Shown here piece after piece: positions 40,265-53,310 of a DNA stretch of 64,000 nucleotides. The position numbers were made by a program, and so were the translations under genes. The stretch's first letter is position 1; every line of letters begins with the position of its first letter. The DNA lies in assembly GCF_004379255.2 (NCBI RefSeq), contig NC_056041.1, positions 19,251,559 through 19,315,558 of the forward strand. Reading direction: 5' to 3'. Below the pieces are notes generated by a model, which was not told the origin of the DNA, ran no database searches, and saw only the letters and a program-made list of their open reading frames with translations. The DNA comes from Salvia splendens (taxonomy: Eukaryota > Streptophyta > Magnoliopsida > Lamiales > Lamiaceae).

Positions 40265-42837
40265 TGTCACGACCGCCCTTTAGGGTTAATAAATACGGGC
40301 GATCGTGATTAAAAGAACTTAATACAGACGAAAAGAATTGGGGTTTCAACACAAGTTGGACCAACAATTAATATCCCAATAAGTAACCAAGAGTTTGATA
40401 TTATCTAACAAGAAATTCAAAATATCCATTAGCCTAACAATTAAAGTTGTCGACCCAAATAAAACATAATTAAACGAAACGTCACAGCGGAAACGACCAA
40501 GAGAAAGAGTGACGTCATGTGTGAAGACACAACGACACTCAAGGTTCAAAGACAACAATAAAATCTTAAATTCACTTGCTCAACACCACCACATCCTCGT
40601 CGCCGCTCAACCTGCACATAGGGAAAACACATGCAGGGCTGAGTATTATAAAAAAAATACTCAGTGGCTCATGCCGAAAACATTTTCAATAAATAGTAAT
40701 TTATCATGCCATTCACAAGTAACCACCGGGGTTTAGCTTTAGAAATGCCCGAGGCACTCAAAATCATTTCCATTTAAAACGTCGACTGATCAGTCATTTT
40801 CCCATAGACGTTAGCCATATCTGGTCATACATGACTTGGAATGTGGCCACAAACCAAGCCACTAGACCGGCCAGCCCGTACGCTAGCACACAGTCTACCA
40901 TAGGTGTACACTAATCCAAGTAGGGTTTGCGGCCCTACGAGGACCCGAATTCGATTTAAATAATATTGGCCAGAGCTACATCAGATAGGCACGTTAAAGC
41001 AAAACACGGCAGGATAAACACATTTTCATTCTCATAAATAAAACATTTAGGACTTTTGTCCTTATTTAAAAAGGAAGTCCACCTCGATTGCTTAATCCGA
41101 AACTATTTTCTTCCCTTTGCGTTCACGATTCCCTTGCGAGATATCACCTTTAGAATTAAAATAACACATAAATCAACATACTTTCAAATTAAATAAGTAA
41201 AAATGCATGCATCCTAAGCGAAGTTATTTATCTCGGTTTTCGATTATTCGGCGGCCGCTTACACCCCGAATTCCTCCGTTAGCTCCTCGTATTTTTCTCA
41301 ACGATATCGAAATAAAATTCCCAAAATTAAAAAAAGTAATTAAATTATCGCAAGCATTTTCCCCTCGAATTATATTTATTTCGGACTTAGGATATAATTA
41401 TTCATTCGTTGAAATATTCCGGAATTAATTAAATAATTCGTCACTATTAAATATCAGCCCAAAGATTTAATTAAAAGACCTTGACTTAATTATTTTCTCC
41501 ACCTTATATCTTCAATTACAAGTTAAAGCCCAACAATTAAAATGAGCCCATCTTTAATAATACATCCAATTCTAATTAATGAGGCCCAATCCCAATTAAA
41601 AGCAAAAGCCCAAAATCAAGTATACTCCATCCCCCATCTTCCTCGTCTCACACTCTCTCTCCTCTCACCCTCTTCTTCTCTGTAGCCCGACACCTGAAGG
41701 AATCCGATCAGGCGTCGCCTTCCACCTCCGCCGTCGGCCGCGGCTGGGCGCGTCTACCGCCATTCGGCCGAGCCGCTGCTGCTACTGCTCGTCGGGGAGA
41801 GGATGCTGTTGCCGGAAGGAGCTGCTGCTGCCGTCGGGAAGAGATGATGCCGACCGCGCCGCTGTTCCGTCGCCGTAAGTCGTCTCCAGCCGCTGCACCC
41901 GACGCCGCCGTCGCTTCCGGGAGGTGCTGCCTCTGGTCAGCCCCCGATTTCCTCCCCGAAGGTAAGTTCTTTATTTGATTTCGTGAATTAAAACTTGTTT
42001 CTTTAGTTTAGTTTGCTTCGATTCATTCGATTAGGAGATATATCACAGATTGTGGCAACGGTAGGGTGTAAAATATATGGATGCAGTAGTATGAAATTGA
42101 AAATTTGGATGGGAGAGGTGTATACCTTCAATTTGCAGACGGATTTTGAAAGAGTAGATGATGAATCTTTTCCCGATTTTAATTCTGGTTTTATGTAGAG
42201 AAGAGTGAATGAGTTGATTTCAGAGCATGTAGAATAGAGAGAAAAATTCTGCAGAGTTTACCTTGAATTGAAGTTGTGAAGAAGAAAGATTTGATTGCAG
42301 AGAACGATTGGTGAGGGAAGAAATAACTGATTAGAGGGGAAAGGGGGTTGAGATACGGGAGAGATTTGTGGGAGAGATGGAGGGACGGTTTTTTTTAGTA
42401 GTGGGAAAGGAGAGTAAATTTTGAAATTCCTCTTTTTTCTTATTTGAATTTATTTGGTATTTTATTTGCAGATTACGGAGGAGGAATATCTACTCACGGA
42501 GGAGGAAAATCTGCGTAGAATATTTAATTAAAGATATTTTATTTTAATTAGTTTAGTTTAATTCACGGCCCATTATATTTTATTTTAAATTGTGCAGTCC
42601 CCAATTTATTTATCACGGACTGGATTTTTATAGTATTTATTTAATTTATCGGATCCAACACGGAATCGAGTCCAATAGATATTCTTCACGGACAGGAATT
42701 AATTAAATTCGCGCAGTCATTTATCTCACCAATCTCTAGTCCAGCAACAATTAATTCACCCACAGTTAATTCACGGACTTCGCAAATATAAAAGCATAAA
42801 TACAAATACTTTAGGGTTCGAAAAGTGGGGCGTTACA
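40265..42837 (-). repeat. 3' LTR of the Tekay-like element
   Basis: 2,573 bp. It contains a GC-rich, CTG/CCG-rich block near 41690-41960. Short open frames in it are not conserved genes. Confidence 0.92.
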
Positions 42838-42881
42838 TCCTACCACCCTTAACAGAAATTTCGTCCCAAAATTTGTTACCC

Positions 42882-45800
42882 TCAAGTAAAGAGTTCTGGG
42901 TACAATTCCATCATTTTATCCTCATTCTCCCACGTGGCTTCTTCATGCCCATGATTTTCCCAAAGTACTTTCACACAAACAACAGGTTTATTTATCACAT
43001 TCTGGATTTTTCAGTCCAGAATAGATTGGGGTCTCTCCTCGTAGCTCAAGTCTGGGTTCAACGCGACTTCCTCAAAACGGATCACATGCTTCGGGTCGAA
43101 CACGTATTTTCGTAACTGCGAGACATGAAAAACGTTGTGCACATTTCCAATGTTTGGTGGCAGCACCAATCGATATGCAACGGGGCCCACTCCTTCGAGA
43201 ATTTCGTAAGTTCCAATAAATCGCGGCTTCAATTTGCCCTTGACGCCAAAACGTGTTATCCCTTTTGACGGAGATACCTTCAAGAAAACTTTATCGACAG
43301 CTTGGAATTATAAATCGGTTCGTCGGACATCCGCGTATGATTTCTGTCTGTCTTGAGCTTCTTTTATCCTCTCACGAATTTGTCGAACGATTCCCACCAT
43401 CTCTTCGACTGCATCAGGTCCGAGTATTATTCTCTCGCCAACTTCATCCCAGTAGAGCGGCGATCTACACTTTCTTCCGTATAATGCCTCGTACGGTGCC
43501 ATGTTTATCGTTTCCTGAAAACTGTTGTTGTAGGCGAACTCGATCAGTGGTAGTGCTGCCTCCCAACTTCATCCTCGGTCGAGTACTTACCCAAAATCTT
43601 GAGGTGAATTTCGGGTCACGGTCGGACGTGATAGTCACTGGGACTCCATGCAATCGAACTATCTCCCTTATGTAGATTTGAGCCAGTTTGTTGGACCCAT
43701 AGCTTATGTAAATCGGTATGAAATGCGCACTCTTGGTAAGTCGGTCTATAATTACCCAGATGGCGGTGTTCCCTCTCAGAGTCCTTGGCAAACCTGTCAC
43801 GAAATCCATGGCTATGTGCTCCCATTTCCACTCAGGAATTTCCAGTGGTTGTAACTTCCCATACGGTCGTTGATGTAGAATCTTCACTTGCTGGCAGACT
43901 AAACATCTCTCGACGAATGACGCTATATCCCTCTTCATACCATTCCACCAAAAGGATTTCTTCAGATCTTGATACATTTTCGTACTTCCTGGGTGAGTGG
44001 TGTAAGGAGTCTCATGGGCTTCACTCATAACTTCGTTTTTGAGCCCCTCGTTATCCGGCATGCATAATCTTCCTTCAAAAGTAAGGGCATTGTCACCTTC
44101 TTCACTAAAATTCCCAGATTCGCCAGTTCGCACTTCTATACGAATTTCCTCCAATTTTGCATCCATCCGTTGTGCTTCAATAATCCTCGACCTTAGATCA
44201 GGTTCAACAGCTAGAGTGGCGATTCGTGCATCCACTGTTTCAGGTGCCCTCGCCACTTCCAAACGCATCTTGCTGAACTCGCGAATCAGGCTTTCCTCTT
44301 TGGTGAGAAAAGTGGCCAGTTGGGAATGGTCCTTCCGGCTCGATGCATCTGCCACTACATTTGCTTTGTCGGGGTGATAATTGATGCCACAATCGTAGTC
44401 CTTTACCAACTCAAGCCATCTTCGTTGCCGCATGTTCAGATCTTTCTGCTCGAAGAAATACTTCAGACTTTTGTGATCCGTGAAGATTTCACATCGGACT
44501 CCGTAGAGATGATGTCTCCAAATCTTTAAGGCGTGCACTACCGCTGCTAGCTCCAAGTCGTGGGTTGGATAGTTCAACTCGTGTGGCCTCAATTGTCGTG
44601 ACGCGTAAGCAATCACTTTGTTGTTTTGCATCAATACACATCCAAGTCCCACCTTTGAAGCGTCAGTGTATACCACGTAGTTCACTCCAGGCTCTGGCAC
44701 AGCTAGAATCGGTGCACTAGTTAGCTTTTCCTTCAACAGCTGGAAACTTGCCTCACACTCTGGGGTCCATTTGACTTTTACCCCCTTCTTGAGTTGCTGG
44801 GTCATGGGTCTTGCTATCTTGGAGAATCCCTCTATAAACCTTCGGTAGTATCCTGCCAAGCCTAGGAAACTCCGAATCTCGTTTGGTGTTGAGGGTGCTT
44901 TCCATTGTTGTACCGCCTCAACCTTGACAGGGTCCACTCGGATTCCCTCTGCTGACACAACGTGACCAAGGAAGTTCACTTCCTTAAGCCAAAACTCGCA
45001 CTTGCTGAATTTGGCATACAGTTTCTCACTCCTCAACGTCTCCAATGTGATTCGCAGGTGTTCCTCATGTTCCTTCTCGTCCTTCGAGTAGACAAGTACA
45101 TCATCTATGAATACCAAAACGAATTTATCCAAATATGGATGGAACACTCGATTCATCAAATCCATGAATACCGTAGGTGCATTTGTCAATCCAAACGGCA
45201 TTACCACAAACTCATAGTGACCATATCTCGTGCGAAAAGCAGTCTTCGGTATGTCTTCTCGTCGGACTCTCATCTGATGGTATCCGGACCTTAAGTCCAT
45301 CTTTGAGAACACACCAGCTCCTCGAAGTTGATCGAATAGATCATCTATTCTCGGCAGTGGATATTTGTTCTTGAGAGTCATCTTGTTCAACTCTCTATAA
45401 TCGATACACATTCTCATCGATCCATCCTTCTTCTTCACAAAAAGCACATGCGCGCCCCACGGTGAAACACTGGGTCGAATGAAACCCAAGTCCATAAGCT
45501 CCTGTAGTTGTATCTTGAGTTCTTCCAACTCTTTAGGCGCCATTCGATATGGGGCCTTGGACACCGGTGCCGACCCTGGCTCTAGGTCGATTGTAAACTT
45601 CAATTGTCGATCTGGCGGTAGACCAGACAACGCTTTAGGAAAGACATCTGGAAATTCTCGTACCACAGTAACATCCTCCACTTTCCTTTCTTTTTTCTCA
45701 TCTCCTTGTAGATAGACTAGATATGCAGGACGCCCTTTTCTCAGCATCGTTGTGGCTTGGAGTGCGGAGATGATGGGCGTTTTTCTGTTCATCGAGATTC

Positions 45801-47240
45801 CATGATACACGATTGGTTCCTTTCCAGGGGCTCGTAATGATATTTGTCTCTCCTTACATCGAATCGTAGCAAAATTCGCAGTCAACCAATCCATTCCCAA
45901 GATTACATCGACATCCTTCATGGCCATAACTTGTAAGTTGTGCGCGACTAGCCTAAGTTCTCCCATAACAATTTCTACGTTCGAGCATATTTGAGAAATC
46001 TCTATTACCCCTCCCACTGGTGAGGTCACCATCATCTTATTTTCAGATTTAGTAACTGGCAAACTTAATGTGTCCACACATAGTTCTGATATGAAAGAAT
46101 GTGATGCGCCCGTATCAAACAACACAACAATAGGTGTATCGAGAAGTTTGCCCATACCTGCCAAATTCCCGTTCTCGTAACTCCCTTGTTCAGTCTTGGG
46201 TTGTCTAAAACTCAACGCATATGCTCTAGCCTGGGAGGGAAGTCTTGGACGGTGAGGTTGTTGTTGTCGCGGAGGTTGATCATGATTCGTCCTTGGTGGT
46301 GCTGGTGGTGCCCTCGACTGCGGACGGAACCCTTGGTTGTTCTGCCTTGAACCCATCCCCGCGTTCTTGCTCGGACTCTCTCTAGAGAAGTGGCCATTTC
46401 CACCACAGTTGAAGCACTTGGTGGTGTTCTGTATTCTGCATTCTCCGAAATGGTACTTGGAGCACACATTGCATTGTGGTGGTCTGGGTCGGAAGTCACC
46501 CCTCTGTCTAGAGAAATTCTGTCTGCCTCCATACTTTGGTCGGTTTTGAGTAGGTTGGTACCTCTTGTTGTCATAGTGGGTCCTGTTCCCATCCCACTTC
46601 CTCTTCTCCCGGGAATGATGTGATGGAGTTAAAGCCAGTGTAGTGTTCTCCGTCACCCTCTCCTTAGGCATAGCTGCCTCAACATCTAGCGCGAGGGCCA
46701 ACGCCTCCGCATATGTAGGTCTTCCACGACTAGCCAAAGCCATCTTTATCTCATGCCTTAAACCCTCACGGAATTTTTCTGCCAGTTTCTCATCCGTGTC
46801 AACTTGTTCGGGTGCATACTGGGTCATATCACAGAGTGCGCGATCATATTCAGTCACTGACATGCGCCCTTGAGTTAAGTTGTAAAACTCAGCCGCCTTC
46901 GCCTTTCGATAGCTCTTTGGCTCGTACTTGTTATATATCGTCTCCTTGAAATTCTCCCAGGTCATTCCATTCACTTGATCTCGTGACGTAGTCTTCATCT
47001 TGGTATCCCACCAGAAGTCAGCTGACCCAGTCAACTGATAGGTCACACAAGCCATTCGCTCGGCATCGTTTCACATTAGAATTGTAAAAATGCGCTCCAA
47101 TGCGCGTATCTAACTCTCAGCCTTTTCCGACTCTCCCATTCCATCGAAGACAGGTGGTTTCTGTTTCAAAAACAACTTCACAATTTCTCGGTCCACTTAA
47201 GGTGGAGGTGGTGGTGGAGAACGTGGTGGTCCGTCAGTTG
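42882..47240 (-). pseudogene. Tekay/Del-like gag-pol polyprotein, multiply broken
   Basis: The longest open frame is 47055-43465. It holds gag ([19 protein letters not shown]) and a zinc knuckle [14 protein letters not shown] whose last Cys is Ser. Protease (FDTGASHSF), RT (FIDDVLVYS), RNase H and the integrase zinc site follow. Defects upstream include in-frame stops at 47199-47197, 47112-47110 and 47073-47071. Near 43575 the integrase runs from SRFW directly towards EAALPLIEF in another frame, losing about 55 residues including the catalytic Glu region. Further stops are TAA at 43310-43308 and TGA at 43013-43011, the latter cutting off a chromodomain-like tail (VKVLWENHGHEEATWE) that ends at 42882. 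Confidence 0.9.
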
Positions 47241-48434
47241 CCCTTATTAAGGCCGGAAGTAGTACTTCCAGAAGACAGGGCAAGTCCCCACGCGGTGTGT
47301 ATTCGGGCAGGCTATACCACGTAAACGATTCTGCCGCTTGAGCTACCCACCGACTCCAGAGGAGCGATAGAGTGTGAATAAGCTTTGTGATTCCAGCATG
47401 GTGGGTGGCTCCCCCGAACGCATAGGCGTCCATCCAAAGATTCCAAAATTCAGTGACGTAACTCATGAGGTCAGTCCTTCCATCCCATTCATAATCCCTA
47501 TATCTCTCCACGGGGAAATTTCTATTTTTGGCGTATCTATTACGCATCTGGGCAAAATATGATCCAGCCATCTACATAGAAGGGAAAATCTCAACATCAA
47601 CTCAAGATGGGAAAGAACAAAGAAGATATATGGCTCTGAATGATGTTGAGAGTATGGAATGGGTACATATAGAAGTGTATACAAGATAAGGGTATGATGA
47701 TTGCATCATGCCAAGAATAAACTTGGGTGCTCAAGGTGGATGGTTCACTCATTCTGTTTGATTTCGCATTTCATCATGTCACAGTATGTCGACTTTTATT
47801 TCCCATAGGCTACTTGCCTCGTATTTCGTACTTTCACATTTATTTTCGTCGCGAAATTATATATTACGTATTCTATAGGTACGTATGGTTACACGCAAGA
47901 AGTTAATCGTCATAGGCATTGTAGTTCGTATCTCTATCTTAGTATCTATCAAAATCAATATTTCGTACTCGGCGTTTAATGACTCTCAAAACCACATAGA
48001 ATTCCACCATATATAGGTAAGATACGAGTTAAATTCTTCCAACACTCGTGAAAGTCCAACATTTAATCACATATTTTCCTCATTTAGATATATACAATTT
48101 CTCATGCTTGACGGTATTCATGGTACTTAGAAAAATCATGCTTCACAATCAGATAACATCCTCATATATATCATCCTACATTTTTTTTATATGCATAATT
48201 TTTTTCCAAAACTAACGTATTGACTTCCATCACCAAAATCAAAATTTTCCATTGAAACTCTCAATATTCAATAATCCAATCCCATAGTCACCAAAATACT
48301 TTTACCTCTTTCTTCGTGGTTGGGCGTGACGAGTCGTGGTGTTGAGCCTTCAATGTTTATACCTTAGTCAATTAATACAAGAATAGATTTTTGACTCAAA
48401 AAGACTCTTGGGTCCAGAGCGGAAAGAAACTGAG
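47241..48434 (-). other. Long leader between primer site and gag of the Tekay-like element
   Basis: An open frame runs 47571-47197 on the minus strand, with a Pro-rich end leading into gag, but its first part matches nothing I recognise. Near 47350 the minus strand has a tRNA box A-like gtgggtagctcaagcgg. The leader is longer than expected and may hold an insertion. Confidence 0.4.
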
Positions 48435-48446
48435 GCTTTGATACCA
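48435..48446 (-). other. Primer-binding site of the Tekay-like element
   Basis: The minus strand reads TGGTATCAAAGC, three bases inside the 5' LTR. It differs by one base from the common initiator-Met tRNA site TGGTATCAGAGC. Confidence 0.85.
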
Positions 48447-48449
48447 AAC

Positions 48450-51034
48450 TGTCACGACCGCCCTTTAGGGTTAATAAATACGAGCGATCGTGATTAAAAG
48501 AACTTAATACAGACAAAAAGAATTGGGGTTTCAACACAAGTTGGACCAACAATTAATATCCCAATAAGTAACCAAGAGTTTGATATTATCCAACAAGAAA
48601 TTCAAAATATCCATTATCCTAACAATTAAAGTTGTCGGCCCAAATAAAACACAATTAAACGAAACGTCACAGCGGAAACGACCAAGAGAAAGAGTGACGT
48701 CATGTGTGAAGACACAACGACACTCAAGTTTCAAAGACAACAATAAAATCTTAAATTCACTTGCTCAACACCACCACATCCTCGTCGCCGCTCAACCTGC
48801 ACATAGGGAAAACACATGCAGGGCTGAGTATTATAAAAAAAATACTCAGTGGCTCATGCCGAAAACATTTTCAATAAATAGTAATTTATCATGCCATTCA
48901 CAAGTAACCACCGGGGTTTAGCTTTAGAAATGCCAGAGGCACTCAAAATCATTTCCATTTAAAACGTCGACTGATCAGTCATTTTCCCATAGACGTTAGC
49001 CATATCTGCTCATACATGACTTGGAATGTGGCCACAAACCAAGCCACTAGACCGGCCAGCCCGTACGCTAGCACACAGTCTACCATAGGTGTACACTAAT
49101 CCAAGTAGGGTTTGCGGCCCTACGAGGACCCGAATTCGATTTAAACAATATTGGCCAGAGCCACATCAGATAGGCACGTTAAAGCAAAACACGGCATGAT
49201 AAACACATTTTCATTCTCATAAATAAAACATTTAGGACTTCTGTCCTTATTTAAAAAGGAAGCCCACCTCGATTGCTTAATCCGAAACTATTTTCTTTCC
49301 TTTGCGTTCACGATTCCCTTGCGAGATATCACCTTTAGAATTAAAATAACACATAAATCAACATACTTTCAAATTAAATAAGTAAAAATGCATGCATCCT
49401 AAGCGAAGTTATTTATCTCGGTTTTCGATTATTCGGCTGTCGCTTACACCCCGAATTCCTCCGTTAGCTCCTTGTATTTTTCTCAACGATATCGAAATAA
49501 AATTCCCAAAATTAAAAAAAGTAATTAAATTATCGCAAGCATTTTCCCCTCGAACTATATTTATTTCGGACTTAGGATATAATTATTCATTCGTTGAAAT
49601 ATTCCGGAATTAATTAAATAATTCGTCACTATTAAATATCAGCCCAAAGATTTAATTAAAAGCCCTTGACTTAATTATTTTCTCCACCTTATATCTTCAA
49701 TTACAAGTTAAAGCCCAACAATTAAAAGGAGCCCATCTTTAATAATACATCCAATTCTAATTAATGAGGCCCAATCCCAATTAAAAGCAAAAGCCCAAAA
49801 TCAAGTATACTCCATCCCCCATCTTCCTCGTCTCACACTCTCTCTCTCCTCTCACCCTCTTCTTCTCTCTAGCTCGACACCTGAAGGAATCCGATCCGGA
49901 GTCACCTTCCACCTCCGCCGTCGGCCGCTGCTGGGCGCGTCTGCCGCCGTTCGGCCGAGACGCTGCTGCTACTGCTCATCGGGGAGAGGCTGTTGTTGCC
50001 GGAAGGAGCTGCTGCTGCCGTCGGGAAGAGCTGCTGTCGAACGCGCCGTTGTTCCGTCTCCGTGAGCCGTCTCCAGCCGCTGCACCCGACGCCACCGTCG
50101 CTGCCGGGAGGTGCTGCCTCTGGTCAGCCCCCGATTTCCTCCCCGAAGGTAAGTTCTTTATTTGATTTCGTGAATTAAAACTTGTTTCTTTAGTTTAGTT
50201 TGCTTCGATTCATTCGATTAGGAGATATATCACAGATTGTGGCAACAGTAGGGTGTAAAATATACGGATGCAGTAGTATGAAATTGGAAATTTGGATGGG
50301 AGAGGTGTATACCTTCAATTTAAAGACGGATTTTGAAAGAGTAGATGGTGAATCTTTTCCCGATTTTAATTCTGGTTTTCTGTAGAGAAGAGTGAATGAG
50401 TTGATTTCAGAGCATGTAGAATAGAGAGAAAAATTCTGCAGAGTTTACCTTGAATTGAAGTTGTGAAGAAGAAAAATTTGATTGCAGAGAACGATTGGTG
50501 AGGGAAGAAATAACTGATTAGAGATTTAATATAGGGGAAATGGGGTTGAGATACGGGAGAGATTTGTGGGAGAGATGGAGGGACGGTTTTTTTTAGTAGT
50601 GGGAAAGGAGAGTAAATTTCAAAATTCCTTTTTTTCTTATTTGAATTTATTTGGTATTTTATTTGCAGATTACGGAGGAGGAATATCTACTCACGGAGGA
50701 GGAAAATCTGCGTAGAATATTTAATTAAAGATATTTTATTTTAATTAGTTTAGTTTAATTCACGGCCCATTGTATTTTATTTTAAATTGTGCAGTCCCCA
50801 ATTTATATATCACGGACTTGATTTTTATAGTATTTATTTAATTTATCGGATCCAACACGGAATTGAGTCCAATAGATATTCTTCACGGACAGGAATTAAT
50901 TAAATTCGTGCAGTCATTTATCTCACCAATCTCTAGTCCAGCAACAGTTAATTCACCCACAGTTAATTCACGGACTTCGCAAATATAAAAGCATAAATAC
51001 AAGTACTTTAGGGTTCGAAAAGTGGGGCGTTACA
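48450..51034 (-). repeat. 5' LTR of the Tekay-like element
   Basis: 2,585 bp, the partner of 40265-42837 with scattered substitutions and small indels. Confidence 0.92.
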
Positions 51035-51039
51035 CTTCT

Positions 51040-51309
51040 TTCATCCACCTCCTTTCCCTCGAATCTAATGATGTTATGTTCTATTTGATCAATCTTATCT
51101 ATTATATGCACCAAACCAACGCACCGACAAAAAATAATACAAGTATGAAAAAATTGCCATTTGCATATACATATTTCATTACATTAAACTTTATGTTCCT
51201 CACTGAACTACGGATGTAAGCCAATGTCATGACTGCTAGTCACATTTGTACAAGAGGATACTTATTGTTGATCGGAGACTAATATCCATTTTAATTTATT
51301 GTAATCAGA
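51040..51309. other. Unannotated region
   Basis: No feature is recognised right of the Tekay-like element. Confidence 0.35.
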
Positions 51310-52340
51310 GAACTAAAATTTAGTCCTTGATTTATGCAGTAATACCTAATGTGGTCTCCTTTCTTTATCCCTAGACGAATCTAACCTTTGATGTAGTGAA
51401 ATTATTGGAAGTCCTTTACCGTTATTTTGTGACTTTTTTTCCTTTTGGTATTTTTTTACCTAATGAGTATTTTTGAACTTTTGTGATTGAGAGAAATACA
51501 AAATTTACTCCATAAACTATGTAATAATATCAAATTTGGTCCATATTCTTTAAATATATCTCCACATAGCTCTGACCTTTGATTTAATATCGATGGAAGC
51601 CCTTTTCCATTTATTTCGTGGCATTTTTACCCTTTCGGTATTTTTTCCAAAGGACATTTTTGTAATTTTGCAATCATTATTATTCTCTTTCTCTCACCTC
51701 ATCTTCAAATACAATTACTAATTTGACACTAAGGGAGAATAATTTTGTTCAAAGACGAGAGAGAATAATAATTGCAAAAGTACAAAAATGCCAATTGAGT
51801 AAAAAAATTAGTAAAATGACAAACATGTGACAAAATAGTACTGCTTGTACTACTATTACATCAAAGGTCAGAGCCGGGTTGAGAGATTTTTAGAGAACGG
51901 GGATCGCATTTGATAGTACTCTCTCTATCCCCCAAATTTTGTTACAGTTTGATCGACAGGGGTTTTAAGAAACGTAATAGAAAGTGGGTTGAAAAAAATG
52001 ATAGGATGTGGGTCCCACTTTAAAAGTATTAGTTTTATAATAAAATATTAGTGGGAATAAGTTGGTGGAATGTTGAGCCCATTACTAAAAATGGTACAAA
52101 GTGAAATGTGACAAATTTTATGGGACGGATGAAAATGAAAAAATGTGACAAAATTTCAAGAACGGAGAGAACATTATTTTATAGTTCATGGACTAAATTT
52201 ATAGTTCTTTCAATTTTAAAAGTACAAAAATATTACCATTGAGTAATAAATACCAAAAGACCAAAAAGAAGTCTTAGAAATAGTGGAAAATGACTTCCAC
52301 TGATATTACATCAAATATTAGACCCATATACTCCTAGTAT
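51310..52340. repeat. Nested foldback (long inverted repeat) structure
   Basis: The outer arms (about 51330-51500 and 52180-52330) share, in inverted orientation, tttgatgta...ggaagtc and cttttggtatttttt-like stretches. The inner arms (about 51560-51710 and 51755-51880) share ctctgacctttgat, ggcatttttac and gcaatcattattattctc-like stretches. Arms are diverged. It fits a foldback or long-TIR element inserted within a related one, or a palindromic duplication. Confidence 0.65.
51919..52172. mobile_element. Stowaway-like MITE within the foldback structure
   Basis: It starts ctctctctatcccccaaatt and ends with the inverted aaatttcaagaacggagag. Length is about 250 bp; the interior has the common ggttttaagaaacgtaatag motif. 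Confidence 0.6.
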
Positions 52341-52862
52341 ATATCATTTCTCTCAAGCACGAGGTATACCATTATTAGCATTCAAGTAAATACCATGTAA
52401 AAAGTCTTTATTATTAAGGTTCTCTTAACCTATTACTTAGAGGGAAAACGTTTTACTAACTGAGTTCCACATAATCGTCAACTTCACTTCATCATCATCT
52501 CCCATACTCAAAATTAACCCGAACTATTATCTCTATAAATTCTTAAAAGTTAGTTCTTATTCAAGCTCATTTTTTTTAATTTCAACAATTTCTTGAGTAT
52601 CTCATATTTTGAATTGTGTTTTTCAATTATTTCATGCAGAAAACCTTTCTAAGCATACGAACTTTTAAATTTGCCACGTAAATTTCATGTTTTTGAGTGA
52701 AATATCCCAAATTATAACATGTTAGCCATATTAAGAAAAGATCGATAAAACATGATGCTATTGCACCGCAGCTCACAACGCTATAATGGGCACCACTAAT
52801 CAACAGATAGACGATTGCAGACATCAATTATCATTCTATTAGAGATACAATAAACACAAAGA
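52341..52862. other. Unannotated AT-rich region
   Basis: A 66-codon open frame on the minus strand (52827-52627) has hydrophobic stretches but no recognisable homology. Nothing else is seen. Confidence 0.35.
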
Positions 52863-52867
52863 CGCAT

Positions 52868-53160
52868 GTGCGGGCAGCGTAGTTGGTTCTGGAGGGGTAG
52901 AACTACAAGAATGTCCAAGGATCAATTCCCACTACTGCCGCGTAGTTGCAATTTCTCTCAAACACAAATGTGAGGCAGGCTTGGAAAGTGTCATTCAGCT
53001 GGCAGGATAATGGTTACGGCCCTCCCCTTAGGGGATCACGGTTACGACCCTCCCCTTAGGGGATCACTGCATACTCTTATTGAACACACTCATAATATTA
53101 TCAGGCCGAGATGTGAGGGCCCTTTGAGGTTGGGATTTCAACCTTTTTAAGACTAAACAA
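52868..53160 (+). mobile_element. SINE-like element
   Basis: The head has box A-like ggcagcgtagttggtt and box B-like ggatcaattcc (52919-52929), about 40 bases apart as in tRNA-derived SINEs. The body follows to an A-rich segment. The family is not identified. Confidence 0.5.
53012..53067. repeat. 28-bp tandem duplication with a palindromic core
   Basis: Two copies differing at one base, ggttacg(g/a)ccctcc then ccttaggggatcac. Each contains the short palindrome cccc-tta-gggg. It lies inside the SINE-like element. Confidence 0.85.
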
Positions 53161-53200
53161 GAAAATTATAAACCCACATACAAAAATTAATAGAAATTGA

Positions 53201-53310
53201 GTCCAGAGACTTTGTCCTAGTGGCAAGGTGATTAGACATTATTGTATGAGGTGCCGAGCCCTCTTGACATCGGTTGTAATTTCTTCCTTAATATAGGAAT
53301 TAATTATTTA
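53201..53310 (+). mobile_element. Second SINE-like sequence
   Basis: A box A-like tcctagtggcaaggtg is followed by a degenerate box B-like region and an A-rich end. Similarity to plant SINE heads is weak. Confidence 0.35.

Larger units (their letters stand above)
40265..51034 (-). mobile_element. Ty3/gypsy LTR retrotransposon, Tekay/Del-like, inactivated
   Basis: LTRs of about 2.6 kb (40265-42837 and 48450-51034) begin tgtcacgaccgcc and end gtggggcgttaca. The TSD cttct is at 40260-40264 and 51035-51039. A tRNA-iMet-type primer site abuts the right LTR on the minus strand and a purine tract abuts the left LTR, so transcription runs right to left. I count six substitutions in the first ~215 aligned LTR bases, so it is clearly older than the other two LTR elements. 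Coding sequence is broken at many points. Confidence 0.94.

Noticed and set aside
42013..42198. 61-codon frame, repeated at 50200-50385
   Set aside because: Both copies lie at equivalent places in the two LTRs, so conservation only reflects LTR duplication; no homology is recognised.
47197..47571. Independent gene of 124 codons
   Set aside because: It lies between the primer site and gag of the Tekay-like element, so it is leader or degraded gag rather than a host gene.
52627..52827. 66-codon hydrophobic frame on the minus strand
   Set aside because: It looks membrane-like but has no splice partners, no known motif and lies in repeat-rich DNA.
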